NCBI RefSeq assembly: GCF_038396755.1
Contig: NZ_CP149822.1
Coordinates: 2,170,001-2,234,000 of the forward strand
Length of the DNA: 64,000 nucleotides
Source: Chitinophaga pollutisoli
Lineage (GTDB): Bacteria; Bacteroidota; Bacteroidia; Chitinophagales; Chitinophagaceae
Direction: 5' to 3'
The notes under the pieces were generated by a model, which worked only from the letters and a program-made list of their open reading frames with translations, had not been told where the DNA came from and searched no databases. Shown here piece by piece: positions 1-8,096 of this stretch. Both the position numbers and the translations under genes were made by a program. Every line of letters begins with the position of its first letter. Position 1 is the first letter of the stretch.

Positions 1-145
1 TCGCGAACTTTTTGTCGGACGCGATCTCGTCGGGCGGCAAATGGTTATGGTAATCGATTACCGGCATGTCTTTCGCGTAATCGAAATACAGGCGCCGGGC
101 CGTTTCAGTCTGTAATAAAAAGTCTTCCGACAGAAATTGTTTCAT
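1..145 (-). CDS. uxaC: Glucuronate (uronate) isomerase, N-terminal fragment
   Basis: The first 48 codons of a gene that runs off the left edge of the window. The start codon is at 143-145. The visible N-terminus ([16 protein letters not shown], then [19 protein letters not shown]) matches the conserved opening of uronate isomerase, including the metal-binding H-x-H of the amidohydrolase fold (YHNHL). The enzyme interconverts D-glucuronate/D-fructuronate and D-galacturonate/D-tagaturonate in the cytoplasm. It begins 4 bases after the stop codon of uxaB on the same strand, so the two are almost certainly co-transcribed, and the pair makes a hexuronate breakdown operon. Only the fragment is visible, so nothing can be said about its C-terminus. 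Confidence 0.9.
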   Translation of the reverse strand, partial: MKQFLSEDFLLQTETARRLYFDYAKDMPVIDYHNHLPPDEIASDKKFA

Positions 146-149
146 GCGA

Positions 150-1649
150 TTATAAAACCTTGGAATGGTGGATGATATATTCCTTAACGCCGTTTTGCAT
201 CATGCCGATGAGATGGTCCGTCACGGTGTCGGCGAAACCGGGCAGCTGGTTGAGGTCGGTTTGCCAAAGGCGCCCGTCCCCGCAAATGTTCCGCACCATG
301 GCGGATATTTCGGGATACGACGGCGCCGCTGCTCCCTGCCAGTGCCCCGCGAAAACGGCCGCGTTTTCGTCGGTGATATCGTAGAACTGGTCGCCGCGCT
401 GGCCCTGGTACTTGCCGTCCTTCTCCCGGGCGGGCCGCAGGAAAAGCAGGGTGCAGGCGAAACCCAGCAGCATCATCTCCGGCAGCAGGCCTTTGCTTTC
501 GCGGTAGCGGAGGATGGTCTGCACGTTGCGCGCATTCATCTTGCTGCTCTGCTGGAAGGTGATGGAAATGAGTTTATGTTCGATGGAAGGATTGTCGAAG
601 CGGTCGAGCACGTCTGTCGCGAAGGTGGCTACCTGCGGACCAAGGTGTTCCAGTGTGGGGAGAATTTCTCCTTTCACCACGGTTTCGAAGAAACGTCGCA
701 TATAGCTGTCCTGCATGCATTCGTAAACGGTGTTAAGCCCGGAAAGGTAGCCGAGCGTCACCGCGGCGGTGTGGCTGCCGTTTAGGATGCGGAGCTTTTG
801 TTCGCGGTAGGGCGTGATGGTGGGTGCGATGAGCATCCGGTCGTCCGCCTGGTGGAATCCCAGTTTCTGCGCCACACCGGCATCGCCTTCGATGGCCCAG
901 AGGAGGAAAGGCTCAGAATCGATCCAGAGCTCGTCTTCGTACCCCGCTTCTTCCCAGCATTCCGACAGGTTCTTGGGCCTGCCGGGCACGATGCGGTCTA
1001 CCAGCGAGCTGCAAAAACGGTTGCCCTGGCTGATCCACTGGATGAAGTTTTCCGGCAATCCGTTGTAAGCCGCCAGTTTGAGCACGATGGAACGGAGCAG
1101 TTCCCCGTTGTCGACCACCAGTTCGGTGGGTATGATCACGAATCCCGGGAGTTTCCGGCGGTAGCGTTCGAAGAGGATGGCCAGGAGTTTCCCGGGGAAC
1201 GACGCAGGAACGCCGGCCGCGATATTCTCTTCCACATACTGGATGCCCACTTCCGTGGTGTTGGACACGATAATTTCCATGGTGGGCTGACAGGCCGCTT
1301 CCAACACCGCCTCCCAATCTGCATTCGATTGCAATACACGGCTAACAGAAGCGTTGACCAGGTATTGATCCACCGGTTTCCCCTGGGAAACGCCTTTAAT
1401 ATGGGTGGTGAACAGTCCGTCCTGGGCGTGGAAAGCGCCTGCGTCGCCGCCGTCGGTGCTTTTCACGATCGCGATACGGCCGTTGAAAACGCCTTGCTTG
1501 TTGGCTTTATCAACCAGGTAGTCGACCAGCCCCCGCAGCAGTACGCCGGTTCCGAACTGCAGGATTTTTTCCGGTAATTGAAAGTAATCGGATGTAACGC
1601 CCCATTGCGGGTGATTCATAACGTGTGCCTTATTCAAACGAGGTAGCAT
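150..1649 (-). CDS. uxaB: Tagaturonate reductase (altronate oxidoreductase)
   Basis: A 499-residue protein of the mannitol dehydrogenase family. It reduces D-tagaturonate to D-altronate with NADH in galacturonate catabolism. The dinucleotide-binding segment near the N-terminus reads [26 protein letters not shown], a strong UxaB-type signature (residues about 25-50), followed by [12 protein letters not shown]. The family catalytic lysine/asparagine region is present at [10 protein letters not shown] (about residue 288). Length is typical for UxaB. The start used gives a short polar lead before the nucleotide-binding strand; an internal Met at residue 11 is an alternative. It is first in the uxaB-uxaC operon. 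The 245-bp gap to the divergent mnmA gene holds its promoter, but no clean -7 box was found on this strand. Confidence 0.9.
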   Translation of the reverse strand: MLPRLNKAHVMNHPQWGVTSDYFQLPEKILQFGTGVLLRGLVDYLVDKANKQGVFNGRIAIVKSTDGGDAGAFHAQDGLFTTHIKGVSQGKPVDQYLVNASVSRVLQSNADWEAVLEAACQPTMEIIVSNTTEVGIQYVEENIAAGVPASFPGKLLAILFERYRRKLPGFVIIPTELVVDNGELLRSIVLKLAAYNGLPENFIQWISQGNRFCSSLVDRIVPGRPKNLSECWEEAGYEDELWIDSEPFLLWAIEGDAGVAQKLGFHQADDRMLIAPTITPYREQKLRILNGSHTAAVTLGYLSGLNTVYECMQDSYMRRFFETVVKGEILPTLEHLGPQVATFATDVLDRFDNPSIEHKLISITFQQSSKMNARNVQTILRYRESKGLLPEMMLLGFACTLLFLRPAREKDGKYQGQRGDQFYDITDENAAVFAGHWQGAAAPSYPEISAMVRNICGDGRLWQTDLNQLPGFADTVTDHLIGMMQNGVKEYIIHHSKVL

Positions 1650-1866
1650 GCATTCAAAATTTATAATATGACATAGCTAATATCCGATAAATATAAAATT
1701 AGGATGCGACTTTTTTGACGATTAGTTAAAGAATTATGACAAAAATCTAATATCAATCGTTGTAAATCCCTTCATATTGAATTTTTTTCATCGGGCTTAT
1801 CACGTCCGGCTATGGGGCTATCAGCAGTATCTATGGGCCCGGCCCCCTCGTTCCGGGGATTTTCTG

Positions 1867-1874
1867 TAATTTTG
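1867..1874 (+). promoter_or_regulatory. Predicted -7 promoter box of mnmA
   Basis: TAATTTTG matches the Bacteroidota -7 consensus TAnnTTTG exactly. It lies 20 bases before the mnmA ATG at 1895. No convincing -33 TTTG is seen at the usual 19-base spacing; the upstream stretch is GC-rich. Confidence 0.6.
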
Positions 1875-1894
1875 CACGCTAAACCGATAGGAAA

Positions 1895-2986
1895 ATGAGC
1901 AAGCATGGAAAAGTGCTGGTAGCCATGAGCGGGGGTATCGACAGTACCGTTACCGCCCTTATGCTGCATGAGCAGGGTTACGAAGTGGTCGGCATTACGA
2001 TGAAGACCTGGGATTATGCGTCCGCCGGGGCCTCCAAGAAAGAGACCGGCTGCTGCAACCTGGATTCCTTCAACGATGCCCGCGCCGCCGCCGTGCATCA
2101 TGGTTTCCCGCACTTCATTCTCGATATACGCGACGAATTCGGCGATTTCGTCATCAATAACTTCGTGGACGAGTACCTCGCAGGCCGCACGCCGAACCCC
2201 TGCGTCCTTTGCAACACCCACATCAAGTGGCGCGCCCTCATGAAACGGGCGGACGCCATGGATTGCGCTTTCATCGCCACCGGCCACTACGGCCGGATCC
2301 GCGTCGAAAACGACAGGGGCATCATCAGCAAAGGGGTGGACGAAACCAAAGACCAGAGCTACGTGCTCTGGGGCCTCGATCAGGATGTCATCAAACGCAC
2401 CCTCCTCCCCCTCGGCGGCTACCGCAAAACCGAAATCCGCCAGATGGCATTCGACTTCGGTTACCCCGAGCTGGCCAAGAAAGCCGAAAGCTATGAAATC
2501 TGCTTCGTGCCCGACAACGATTACCGCGGATTCCTGAAACGCAAGGTCGACGGCCTGGAAGAACGCGTGAATGGTGGCAACTTCGTACTGGCCGACGGCA
2601 CCATCGTAGGCAAGCACAAAGGTTACCCTTTCTACACCATCGGACAGCGCAAGGGCCTCGACATCGCCCTTGGCCGGCCCATTTTCGTCACTGAAATCAT
2701 CCCGGAAACCAATACCGTGGTGCTGGGCGACGAAGTGGAACTGAACCGCAGCGAAATGAATGTGGGCGGCATCAACCTCGTGAAATACGACCATCTCCCC
2801 GAAGGCATGGAGTCGGTGGTGAAAGTGCGTTACAAAGACAAAGGCACGCTGGCTATCCTCTACAATTCGGAAGACGGCCTCGTGAAAGTGCATTTTTATG
2901 ACCAGGTGAAAGGCATCGCCCCCGGTCAGAGCGCCGTTTTTTATGAAGGCGACGACGTGCTGGGCGGCGGTATCATCCGCAGATAA
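1895..2986 (+). CDS. mnmA: tRNA-specific 2-thiouridylase MnmA
   Basis: A 363-residue enzyme that adds sulfur to C2 of the wobble uridine in tRNA-Lys, -Glu and -Gln, using ATP and a persulfide donor. The PP-loop SGGIDS sits at residues 12-17. The catalytic cysteine pair is visible: Cys106 in NPCVLCN and Cys203 in ESYEICFVPDNDY. The C-terminal half has the beta-barrel segment GQRKGLDIALGRPIFV. Length and motif order are normal for MnmA. The gene is single, divergent from uxaB, and ends in front of a strong hairpin terminator shared with the convergent methyltransferase gene. Confidence 0.95.
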   Translation: MSKHGKVLVAMSGGIDSTVTALMLHEQGYEVVGITMKTWDYASAGASKKETGCCNLDSFNDARAAAVHHGFPHFILDIRDEFGDFVINNFVDEYLAGRTPNPCVLCNTHIKWRALMKRADAMDCAFIATGHYGRIRVENDRGIISKGVDETKDQSYVLWGLDQDVIKRTLLPLGGYRKTEIRQMAFDFGYPELAKKAESYEICFVPDNDYRGFLKRKVDGLEERVNGGNFVLADGTIVGKHKGYPFYTIGQRKGLDIALGRPIFVTEIIPETNTVVLGDEVELNRSEMNVGGINLVKYDHLPEGMESVVKVRYKDKGTLAILYNSEDGLVKVHFYDQVKGIAPGQSAVFYEGDDVLGGGIIRR

Positions 2987-3007
2987 ACGAATCACGTAAT
3001 ATAGTCA

Positions 3008-3040
3008 GAGGCCCCTCCGCGCGGAGGGGCCTCGTCTTTT
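3008..3040. terminator. Bidirectional terminator between mnmA and the RNA methyltransferase
   Basis: A perfect 13-base inverted repeat (GAGGCCCCTCCGC and its complement, 3008-3020 and 3021-3033) followed by a T-rich stretch. It lies between two convergent genes and can serve both. Confidence 0.85.
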
Positions 3041-3043
3041 ATA

Positions 3044-4204
3044 TTAGTCTCTTCTCGCCACGGTCACGAACATCGAATCCGCAAACCGCCTATACCCTTC
3101 AACCACCGTACTTTCTTCGATCCGGAGGCCGCAGTCCCGCTCCAGGAATACCGCCGCGTCTTCATTCTCTTCCCGGAACACCGAGCAGGTAATATAAATC
3201 AGCGTTCCCCCGGGCGCCAGGAGCTTCGATACGTTCCCGGCGATCTTTTTCTGCAAAGCGGCATAAGCTGCGATCTTCACCGGGTCGAAATAATAAAGGT
3301 TTTCCGGCGTACGGCCCCAGGTGCCGGAACCGGTGCAGGGCGCGTCGAGGATGATGCCGTTGAAAGAAGTATGCGGCAGCTGCGTGGCGGGATGCGGGGC
3401 CGTGAGGTCCACCACACGCGAATCGTACTCCCTGACGCCCGCTTCGGCAAATCGCCGGCGGAGGTTTTCCAGGATGGAAGCCCGCACGTCGGTCACGAGC
3501 AGCCGGATATCGGGCTGGCGGTCGTGCAGCAGGATGGATTTGCCCCCGCTGGCGGCGCAGCAATCCCACCAATACTCTATCTTCCGGGGATGGAAGCGCA
3601 GCCCGGTCTCCTGTGAAGAGAGGTCCTGGATCTCGTACCAGTTTTTCTCGGGCAGGATGGCTTCGGTTTTGGTGCCGTTGGGCAAGGCGATGGCGTCTGG
3701 CCCGGCGGTGGCGTAGGTAACGCCCGCCTTTTCCAGCTGTTTGAGCAGGGCGGCTTTGCGGCCCGGACGGGCACGGATGAACAGCCGCGGCTGCTGCAGG
3801 AACGAGCGGGTGAAATCTTCTTTTTGAATGGATGGGGAAAGATGACCAATGCCGGGGAACACAGCGGCCGGATCCCAGGTCAGACCGGCTACGGCCAGCT
3901 TTTCGTCCAGTGATTCCGTCATATGGGAGGAGAATTCGGGACGGAGGGCTTCCAGCATGGCGTCCGGCGCTGTTTCGCAAAGGAAAGTGGCCAGCAGGAG
4001 TCGGTCTGCCACCTGCATATCCATTTGCCAGCGGCCCAGGCGGAAATAGCGGTAAACGAGCTGCTGTACCGTTTTACGGTCGCGGCTGCCCATTTGAGGC
4101 CTGGCTTTGAAGAATTGCTTCAGAAAATGGTGCAGCGGCACGCTGCCATCGTATTCTTCCAGCACGGCCGCGGCCGACCGGAGGTAATTTTCCCATCGCG
4201 TCAT
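3044..4204 (-). CDS. RsmB/NOL1-NOP2-Sun family RNA cytosine-C5 methyltransferase
   Basis: A 386-residue SAM-dependent RNA methyltransferase. The N-terminal part is the helical NusB-like region seen in RsmB-type proteins (DRKTVQQLVYRYFRLGRW, about residues 43-60). The methyltransferase domain shows CCAASGGKSILL (SAM-binding motif I), LDAPCTGSGTWGRTPE (motif IV with a catalytic cysteine) and YITCSVFREENE (motif VI with the second catalytic cysteine). These two cysteines are diagnostic of RNA m5C methyltransferases. Whether the target is 16S rRNA or tRNA cannot be told from sequence alone. The gene converges with mnmA, and its start abuts a 119-bp gap to the divergent serine hydrolase gene. Confidence 0.85.
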   Translation of the reverse strand: MTRWENYLRSAAAVLEEYDGSVPLHHFLKQFFKARPQMGSRDRKTVQQLVYRYFRLGRWQMDMQVADRLLLATFLCETAPDAMLEALRPEFSSHMTESLDEKLAVAGLTWDPAAVFPGIGHLSPSIQKEDFTRSFLQQPRLFIRARPGRKAALLKQLEKAGVTYATAGPDAIALPNGTKTEAILPEKNWYEIQDLSSQETGLRFHPRKIEYWWDCCAASGGKSILLHDRQPDIRLLVTDVRASILENLRRRFAEAGVREYDSRVVDLTAPHPATQLPHTSFNGIILDAPCTGSGTWGRTPENLYYFDPVKIAAYAALQKKIAGNVSKLLAPGGTLIYITCSVFREENEDAAVFLERDCGLRIEESTVVEGYRRFADSMFVTVARRD

Positions 4205-4323
4205 GGGCGCAAAGATAATCTATCCCGCGAAAGCGGATTTTCAAATCCCCGGTTATCAAGTCCGTCACACTGCGGCTATGCGTGTAGCGAAAACCGTATT
4301 TTTAAAGTAAAATCCCCCGCCAC

Positions 4324-5742
4324 ATGAAAACACTGTTTCCGCTTATCTGTCTTTTCTTTCCCCTAACGTTACTGGCCCAGTCGCCTGGCGACAACCAGCG
4401 CCGCGTCGAGAACGGCCTCATGCCCTGGGTGCAGTTCAAAGACCAGCCAGCCATGCGCTTCTCCATCGAAGAACGCCTCAAAGCACTGGAGATACCGGGC
4501 GTCACGATTGCCGTGATCCGCGATTATAAAGTGGAATGGGCTAAAGGGTACGGATGGGCTGATAAAGAAGAAAAACGCCCCGTTACCACCGAAACCCTCT
4601 TCCAGGCGGCTTCCATCAGCAAATCACTCAATGGCGTGGCGATCCTGAAACTCGTGCAGGACGGCAGGCTCAAACTCGACGAAGACATCAATACCTATCT
4701 CAAAACCTGGCATCCCGATTCCAGCAAAGGCACCATCACGCTGGCGCACCTGCTTAGCCATACCGCCGGGCTGACCATCCACGGGTTCCCCGGGTACGAA
4801 ACCACCGACAAACTTCCGACCACGGAACAAATCCTGATGGGCCAAAAGCCGGCAAATACCAGCGAGGTAAAGCCCTTTGCCGCACCGGGTGAAATGATGC
4901 AATATTCGGGCGGCGGCACCACCGTTTCCCAGCTCATCCTTACCACCATCACCGGTGAGCCCTACGAACAATACCTCCAGCGGGAAGTGCTGAACCCCAT
5001 GGGCATGACACAGAGCTTCTATAACCAGCCCCCTCCCGCCGGCAAAGCCTCCCTGCTGGCGACCGCTTACGAAAACGACGGCTCGCGCGTAAAAGGCAAC
5101 TACCACGTCTACCCCGAACAAGGCGCCGCCGGCTTGTGGACCAACCCTTCCGACCTCGCCAAATACATCATCGAAACCCAATTGTCGAAAGCCGGAAAAT
5201 CGGCAAAGGTATTGTCGCCCGAAATGACGGCAAAACGCCTCACGCCTTACCTCGACAAACAGTCCGCACTCGGCGTGTTCATCAATGCTGATGGCCGCTG
5301 GTTCAGTCATAACGGTGGAAACTGGGGCTTCGCCTGTACATATTCGGGCAGCATGGAAGGTGGCAACGGCTTCGTGGTGATGACGAATGTGAGCAATCAC
5401 CTGATCATCGACGAAATCGTGCGCGCCATCTCAACAGTTTATGGATGGAAAGATTTCCAGGATACCGAAAAGTTCCCCCTGCTGTCTTCCATCCCCGACA
5501 GCCTGATCCGCCGGTACACGGGTACTTACGTGCGCCAAAGCCCGAAAACCACGATAGAAATCCGGGCATCGGGCAAAGGGCTTAACGCCATCGTGGAAAA
5601 GGGACAGCCGTATCAAATGTATTTCACACAAGCCGATAAGTTTGTGCTCACAGAGCAGCCAGCCATGTGGACGTTGGCCGGCGACACGCTGAAGATGTTC
5701 AATGGACGGCGGGAAGCTATTTTCCTGCGGGAAAAACCTTAG
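4324..5742 (+). CDS. Exported serine hydrolase of the beta-lactamase/class C (penicillin-binding-like) family
   Basis: A 472-residue secreted protein. Residues 1-19 form a signal peptide ending LLAQ. The three family active-site motifs are in order: S97-x-x-K100 (ASISK), Y194-S-G (the YxN-type position) and H329-N-G. After the catalytic domain there is a C-terminal domain of about 100 residues (from IPDSLIRRYTGTY), the typical DUF3471-like tail of such Bacteroidota esterases/peptidases. The family includes D-amino peptidases, esterases and lactamases; the substrate here cannot be assigned. The gene appears to be transcribed alone, with TATTTTTA (one mismatch to a -7 box) shortly upstream. Confidence 0.8.
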   Translation: MKTLFPLICLFFPLTLLAQSPGDNQRRVENGLMPWVQFKDQPAMRFSIEERLKALEIPGVTIAVIRDYKVEWAKGYGWADKEEKRPVTTETLFQAASISKSLNGVAILKLVQDGRLKLDEDINTYLKTWHPDSSKGTITLAHLLSHTAGLTIHGFPGYETTDKLPTTEQILMGQKPANTSEVKPFAAPGEMMQYSGGGTTVSQLILTTITGEPYEQYLQREVLNPMGMTQSFYNQPPPAGKASLLATAYENDGSRVKGNYHVYPEQGAAGLWTNPSDLAKYIIETQLSKAGKSAKVLSPEMTAKRLTPYLDKQSALGVFINADGRWFSHNGGNWGFACTYSGSMEGGNGFVVMTNVSNHLIIDEIVRAISTVYGWKDFQDTEKFPLLSSIPDSLIRRYTGTYVRQSPKTTIEIRASGKGLNAIVEKGQPYQMYFTQADKFVLTEQPAMWTLAGDTLKMFNGRREAIFLREKP

Positions 5743-5753
5743 AAAAATAGAAA

Positions 5754-5776
5754 GGGGCAGCCCAAAAGGCCGCCCC
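5754..5776. terminator. Hairpin between serine hydrolase and TlpA-like gene
   Basis: GGGGC-A-GCC / GGC-C-GCCCC stem with one mismatch and a five-base loop, in the gap between convergent genes. T-runs on either side are modest, so termination may be partial. Confidence 0.5.
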
Positions 5777-5800
5777 ATTTCGATTTACAGTTGCGGTGAA

Positions 5801-6784
5801 CTATTGTTGTTGCAATGCTTTCAGCACCACCTGCTCCAGGTCTTTCTTCTGATCAAAATCCAGCGTGGCGGCGATATTGCCTTGTTTATCCACCACGATG
5901 ACATAGGGTATGGAAGGAATGCTCAACCGGCGCTTCGCTTCACCTTTGTAAAATCCGCCGTCGGACAATACCTGTGTCCACTCCATCGGGTGGGCTTTCA
6001 TGGCTTTCCGCCAGGCCGCGTCCGTATCATCCACAGAAATGCTGACGATCAGTACATCCAGGCCTTTGAGGTGGTTGTAATGTTCCCGCATCTGGGGAAT
6101 GTACGCAATGCAGGGGGCGCACCAGGAAGCCCAGAAGTCGAACACCACTACTTTACCGGCCATTTCCTTCTCTGTAAATGGCTGACCGTTTGGCAGGTTC
6201 ATTTTCAGCTTCGGGAAAGACTTGCCGGCGGCGCTATTGATAAACCCATCGTACTTTTTCCTGTATTCCTTTCCTTCGTAGGTATTTTTTCCCGCTTCGG
6301 TTAAGAGGGGATACAATTCCTCTACGTCTTTCCGGTCGCGGGTGTACATATTGGCCAGGAAGGGGCCGATGCCGGTTTTGATCACCGCTTTGATATCCGC
6401 CTGCATGTCGGTATGCGGCGCCTTCATAAAATCCCAGTATTGGGTATTCAGCGTTCCGCCTTCCAATTTTGACCCGTGGAGGGAATCGAGGCTGCAGTTG
6501 ATTTCGTAGTAAGCGTTTTCCAGGAATACGTTTACCATGCGGGTGCTGACTTTCAGTTTTAACAACCGCGGGCGGTCCAGCTTTCCGAAGTAGGTGAATT
6601 CACCGTTAACGATGCGCACCGGATCTGCGAGCTCCAGCTGCTCACCGGGGACCGGGTGATCGTTCACAATAGCAGCTGTACCATTTTTTACGCCCGTTAC
6701 TTTTCCCTTGATGACGAATCCTTCCATGCCCAGGCTGCATAGCGGGAGCATGAGGAGGAGGATGCATTGGAGACAGTTCTTCAT
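5801..6784 (-). CDS. TlpA-like thiol-disulfide reductase with DUF4369 N-terminal domain
   Basis: A 327-residue exported thioredoxin-fold protein. The start at 6784 is preferred over an upstream ATG at 6829 because it places a hydrophobic signal peptide (CILLLMLPLCSLG) directly at the N-terminus. Residues about 23-110 resemble the DUF4369 domain that precedes thioredoxin domains in Bacteroidota (FVIKGKVTG...). The redox motif WCAPC is at residues 221-225 within FWASWCAPCIAYIP, and the cis-proline is in IPSIPYVIVVD. Likely role: reducing or isomerising disulfides in the periplasm. It follows a second, related gene by 67 bases on the same strand, suggesting an operon of two diverged copies. Confidence 0.85.
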   Translation of the reverse strand: MKNCLQCILLLMLPLCSLGMEGFVIKGKVTGVKNGTAAIVNDHPVPGEQLELADPVRIVNGEFTYFGKLDRPRLLKLKVSTRMVNVFLENAYYEINCSLDSLHGSKLEGGTLNTQYWDFMKAPHTDMQADIKAVIKTGIGPFLANMYTRDRKDVEELYPLLTEAGKNTYEGKEYRKKYDGFINSAAGKSFPKLKMNLPNGQPFTEKEMAGKVVVFDFWASWCAPCIAYIPQMREHYNHLKGLDVLIVSISVDDTDAAWRKAMKAHPMEWTQVLSDGGFYKGEAKRRLSIPSIPYVIVVDKQGNIAATLDFDQKKDLEQVVLKALQQQ

Positions 6785-6851
6785 GGAATCAGGTTTTATG
6801 AAAAAGGCAACAGCGCAAACAAGCACCATTGCCTTCCAGGGAGGGATAGTA

Positions 6852-8045
6852 TTATTTGATAAGCTCCTTCAGTTTCGCTTTCAGCGCGTCGCCGTACAGA
6901 TCGTATGCCACGATATTGCCGGCGGGGTCGATCAGCACGTTGGAAGGAAGGTAGCGTACGCCATAGAGGCCCGCTACCGGTTCGCCCCAGCCTTTGAGGT
7001 TGGAAACGTTCAGCCAGTCAAGGCCATGTTTCTTCACAGCCTTCTCCCAGCCTTCCTGTTTGGAATCCAGGGATATTGCCATTAGCAGGAAGTTCTTATC
7101 CTTGAATTCGTTATTGATTTCCTGGAGATGCGGGATCTGCGCGATGCACGGGCTGCACCAGCTGGCCCAGAAATCGAGGAATACGTATTTGCCTTTGAAT
7201 CCGGAGAGGGAAATTTTATTGCCGTCCAGATCGGGGATGGTGAAATCAGGGGCGGCGGCACCGATTTTCACTCTTCCCATATCCGGGGCGGGCGCGCCTT
7301 CTCCCATTTTCATCTGGAGGGGCACATCGTCTACCTTGCCCGGGTTTTTGTAGCGTTGCAGGATGCGCGAAGCTTTGGCATGGTCGCCCAGGGTTTCATA
7401 CACCGAGTCGATGTATTTCTGCTCTTTGGTAAAGTACACGGTTAAAATATAGCCGCACACGCCGGAGTTGGGGTGTTTGGCCATCCAGGTTTTCAGTTTG
7501 GACTTCATGCTGTTTTCCACCGTCAACGCATCCTTGGCGGCAACGTTCATGGCATCTTCATCTCCGATGGCAACGGCTTCGTGGTATTGCTTTTCCAGCT
7601 GCGCGAAGCGGAGGCCTTCCCCGCTGAAGGGGTCGGTGATGGCCATTACTTCCTGCCATTCCTTTACCCAGGGGTTACCGGAAAACTTCGCATCGTTGAA
7701 GCCCGCGCCCTTTCCCGTGATCTGCATTTTTCCGTCTTCCAGGTACAGGACTGTTCCCATGCCGTTTTGCTCTGTAGGGTTCGAACCAATCTGGAGGATG
7801 TATACGCTGCCGCCTTTCTTCATCGGCATGCGCAGTTCAAACTGGTGATTCTTCACGTATGCGGTGGCGGTGTCGCCGGAATAGGGTTCGTACAGATTCA
7901 CCAGGCTATCGTTGGGCGCCTGGTCCAGCTTCACGGAAATAACGGCCATGGGTTCCTGCACCGTATTGCTGAAGCGGGCGCCTTTCTCCTGGGCCAGGGC
8001 GGCGAGGCTGCTTGCGCATAACATGCCTGTCAATACTTTCTTCAT
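6852..8045 (-). CDS. TlpA-like thiol-disulfide reductase (DUF4369), second copy
   Basis: A 397-residue secreted protein with a signal peptide (MKKVLTGMLCASSLAALAQ). A DUF4369-like beta domain occupies about residues 30-130, followed by a helical linker and a C-terminal thioredoxin domain with WCSPC at residues 296-300 and the cis-proline segment RYLPSNVLID. It is longer than its downstream neighbour but has the same architecture. It lies 51 bases downstream of the tail-specific protease gene on the same strand, so the three could share a transcript. Substrate unknown; such proteins usually reduce periplasmic cysteines. Confidence 0.85.
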   Translation of the reverse strand: MKKVLTGMLCASSLAALAQEKGARFSNTVQEPMAVISVKLDQAPNDSLVNLYEPYSGDTATAYVKNHQFELRMPMKKGGSVYILQIGSNPTEQNGMGTVLYLEDGKMQITGKGAGFNDAKFSGNPWVKEWQEVMAITDPFSGEGLRFAQLEKQYHEAVAIGDEDAMNVAAKDALTVENSMKSKLKTWMAKHPNSGVCGYILTVYFTKEQKYIDSVYETLGDHAKASRILQRYKNPGKVDDVPLQMKMGEGAPAPDMGRVKIGAAAPDFTIPDLDGNKISLSGFKGKYVFLDFWASWCSPCIAQIPHLQEINNEFKDKNFLLMAISLDSKQEGWEKAVKKHGLDWLNVSNLKGWGEPVAGLYGVRYLPSNVLIDPAGNIVAYDLYGDALKAKLKELIK

Positions 8046-8096
8046 AGTGAATTACTTTTTCTACAGATTTATAATACCCGCAAGGGGGATGATTGT

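Noticed and set aside
798..1577. Long plus-strand frame inside uxaB
   Set aside because: Shadow of a GC-rich real gene on the other strand with no family resemblance; same applies to many long frames opposite sucA, prc, guaA and the helicase.
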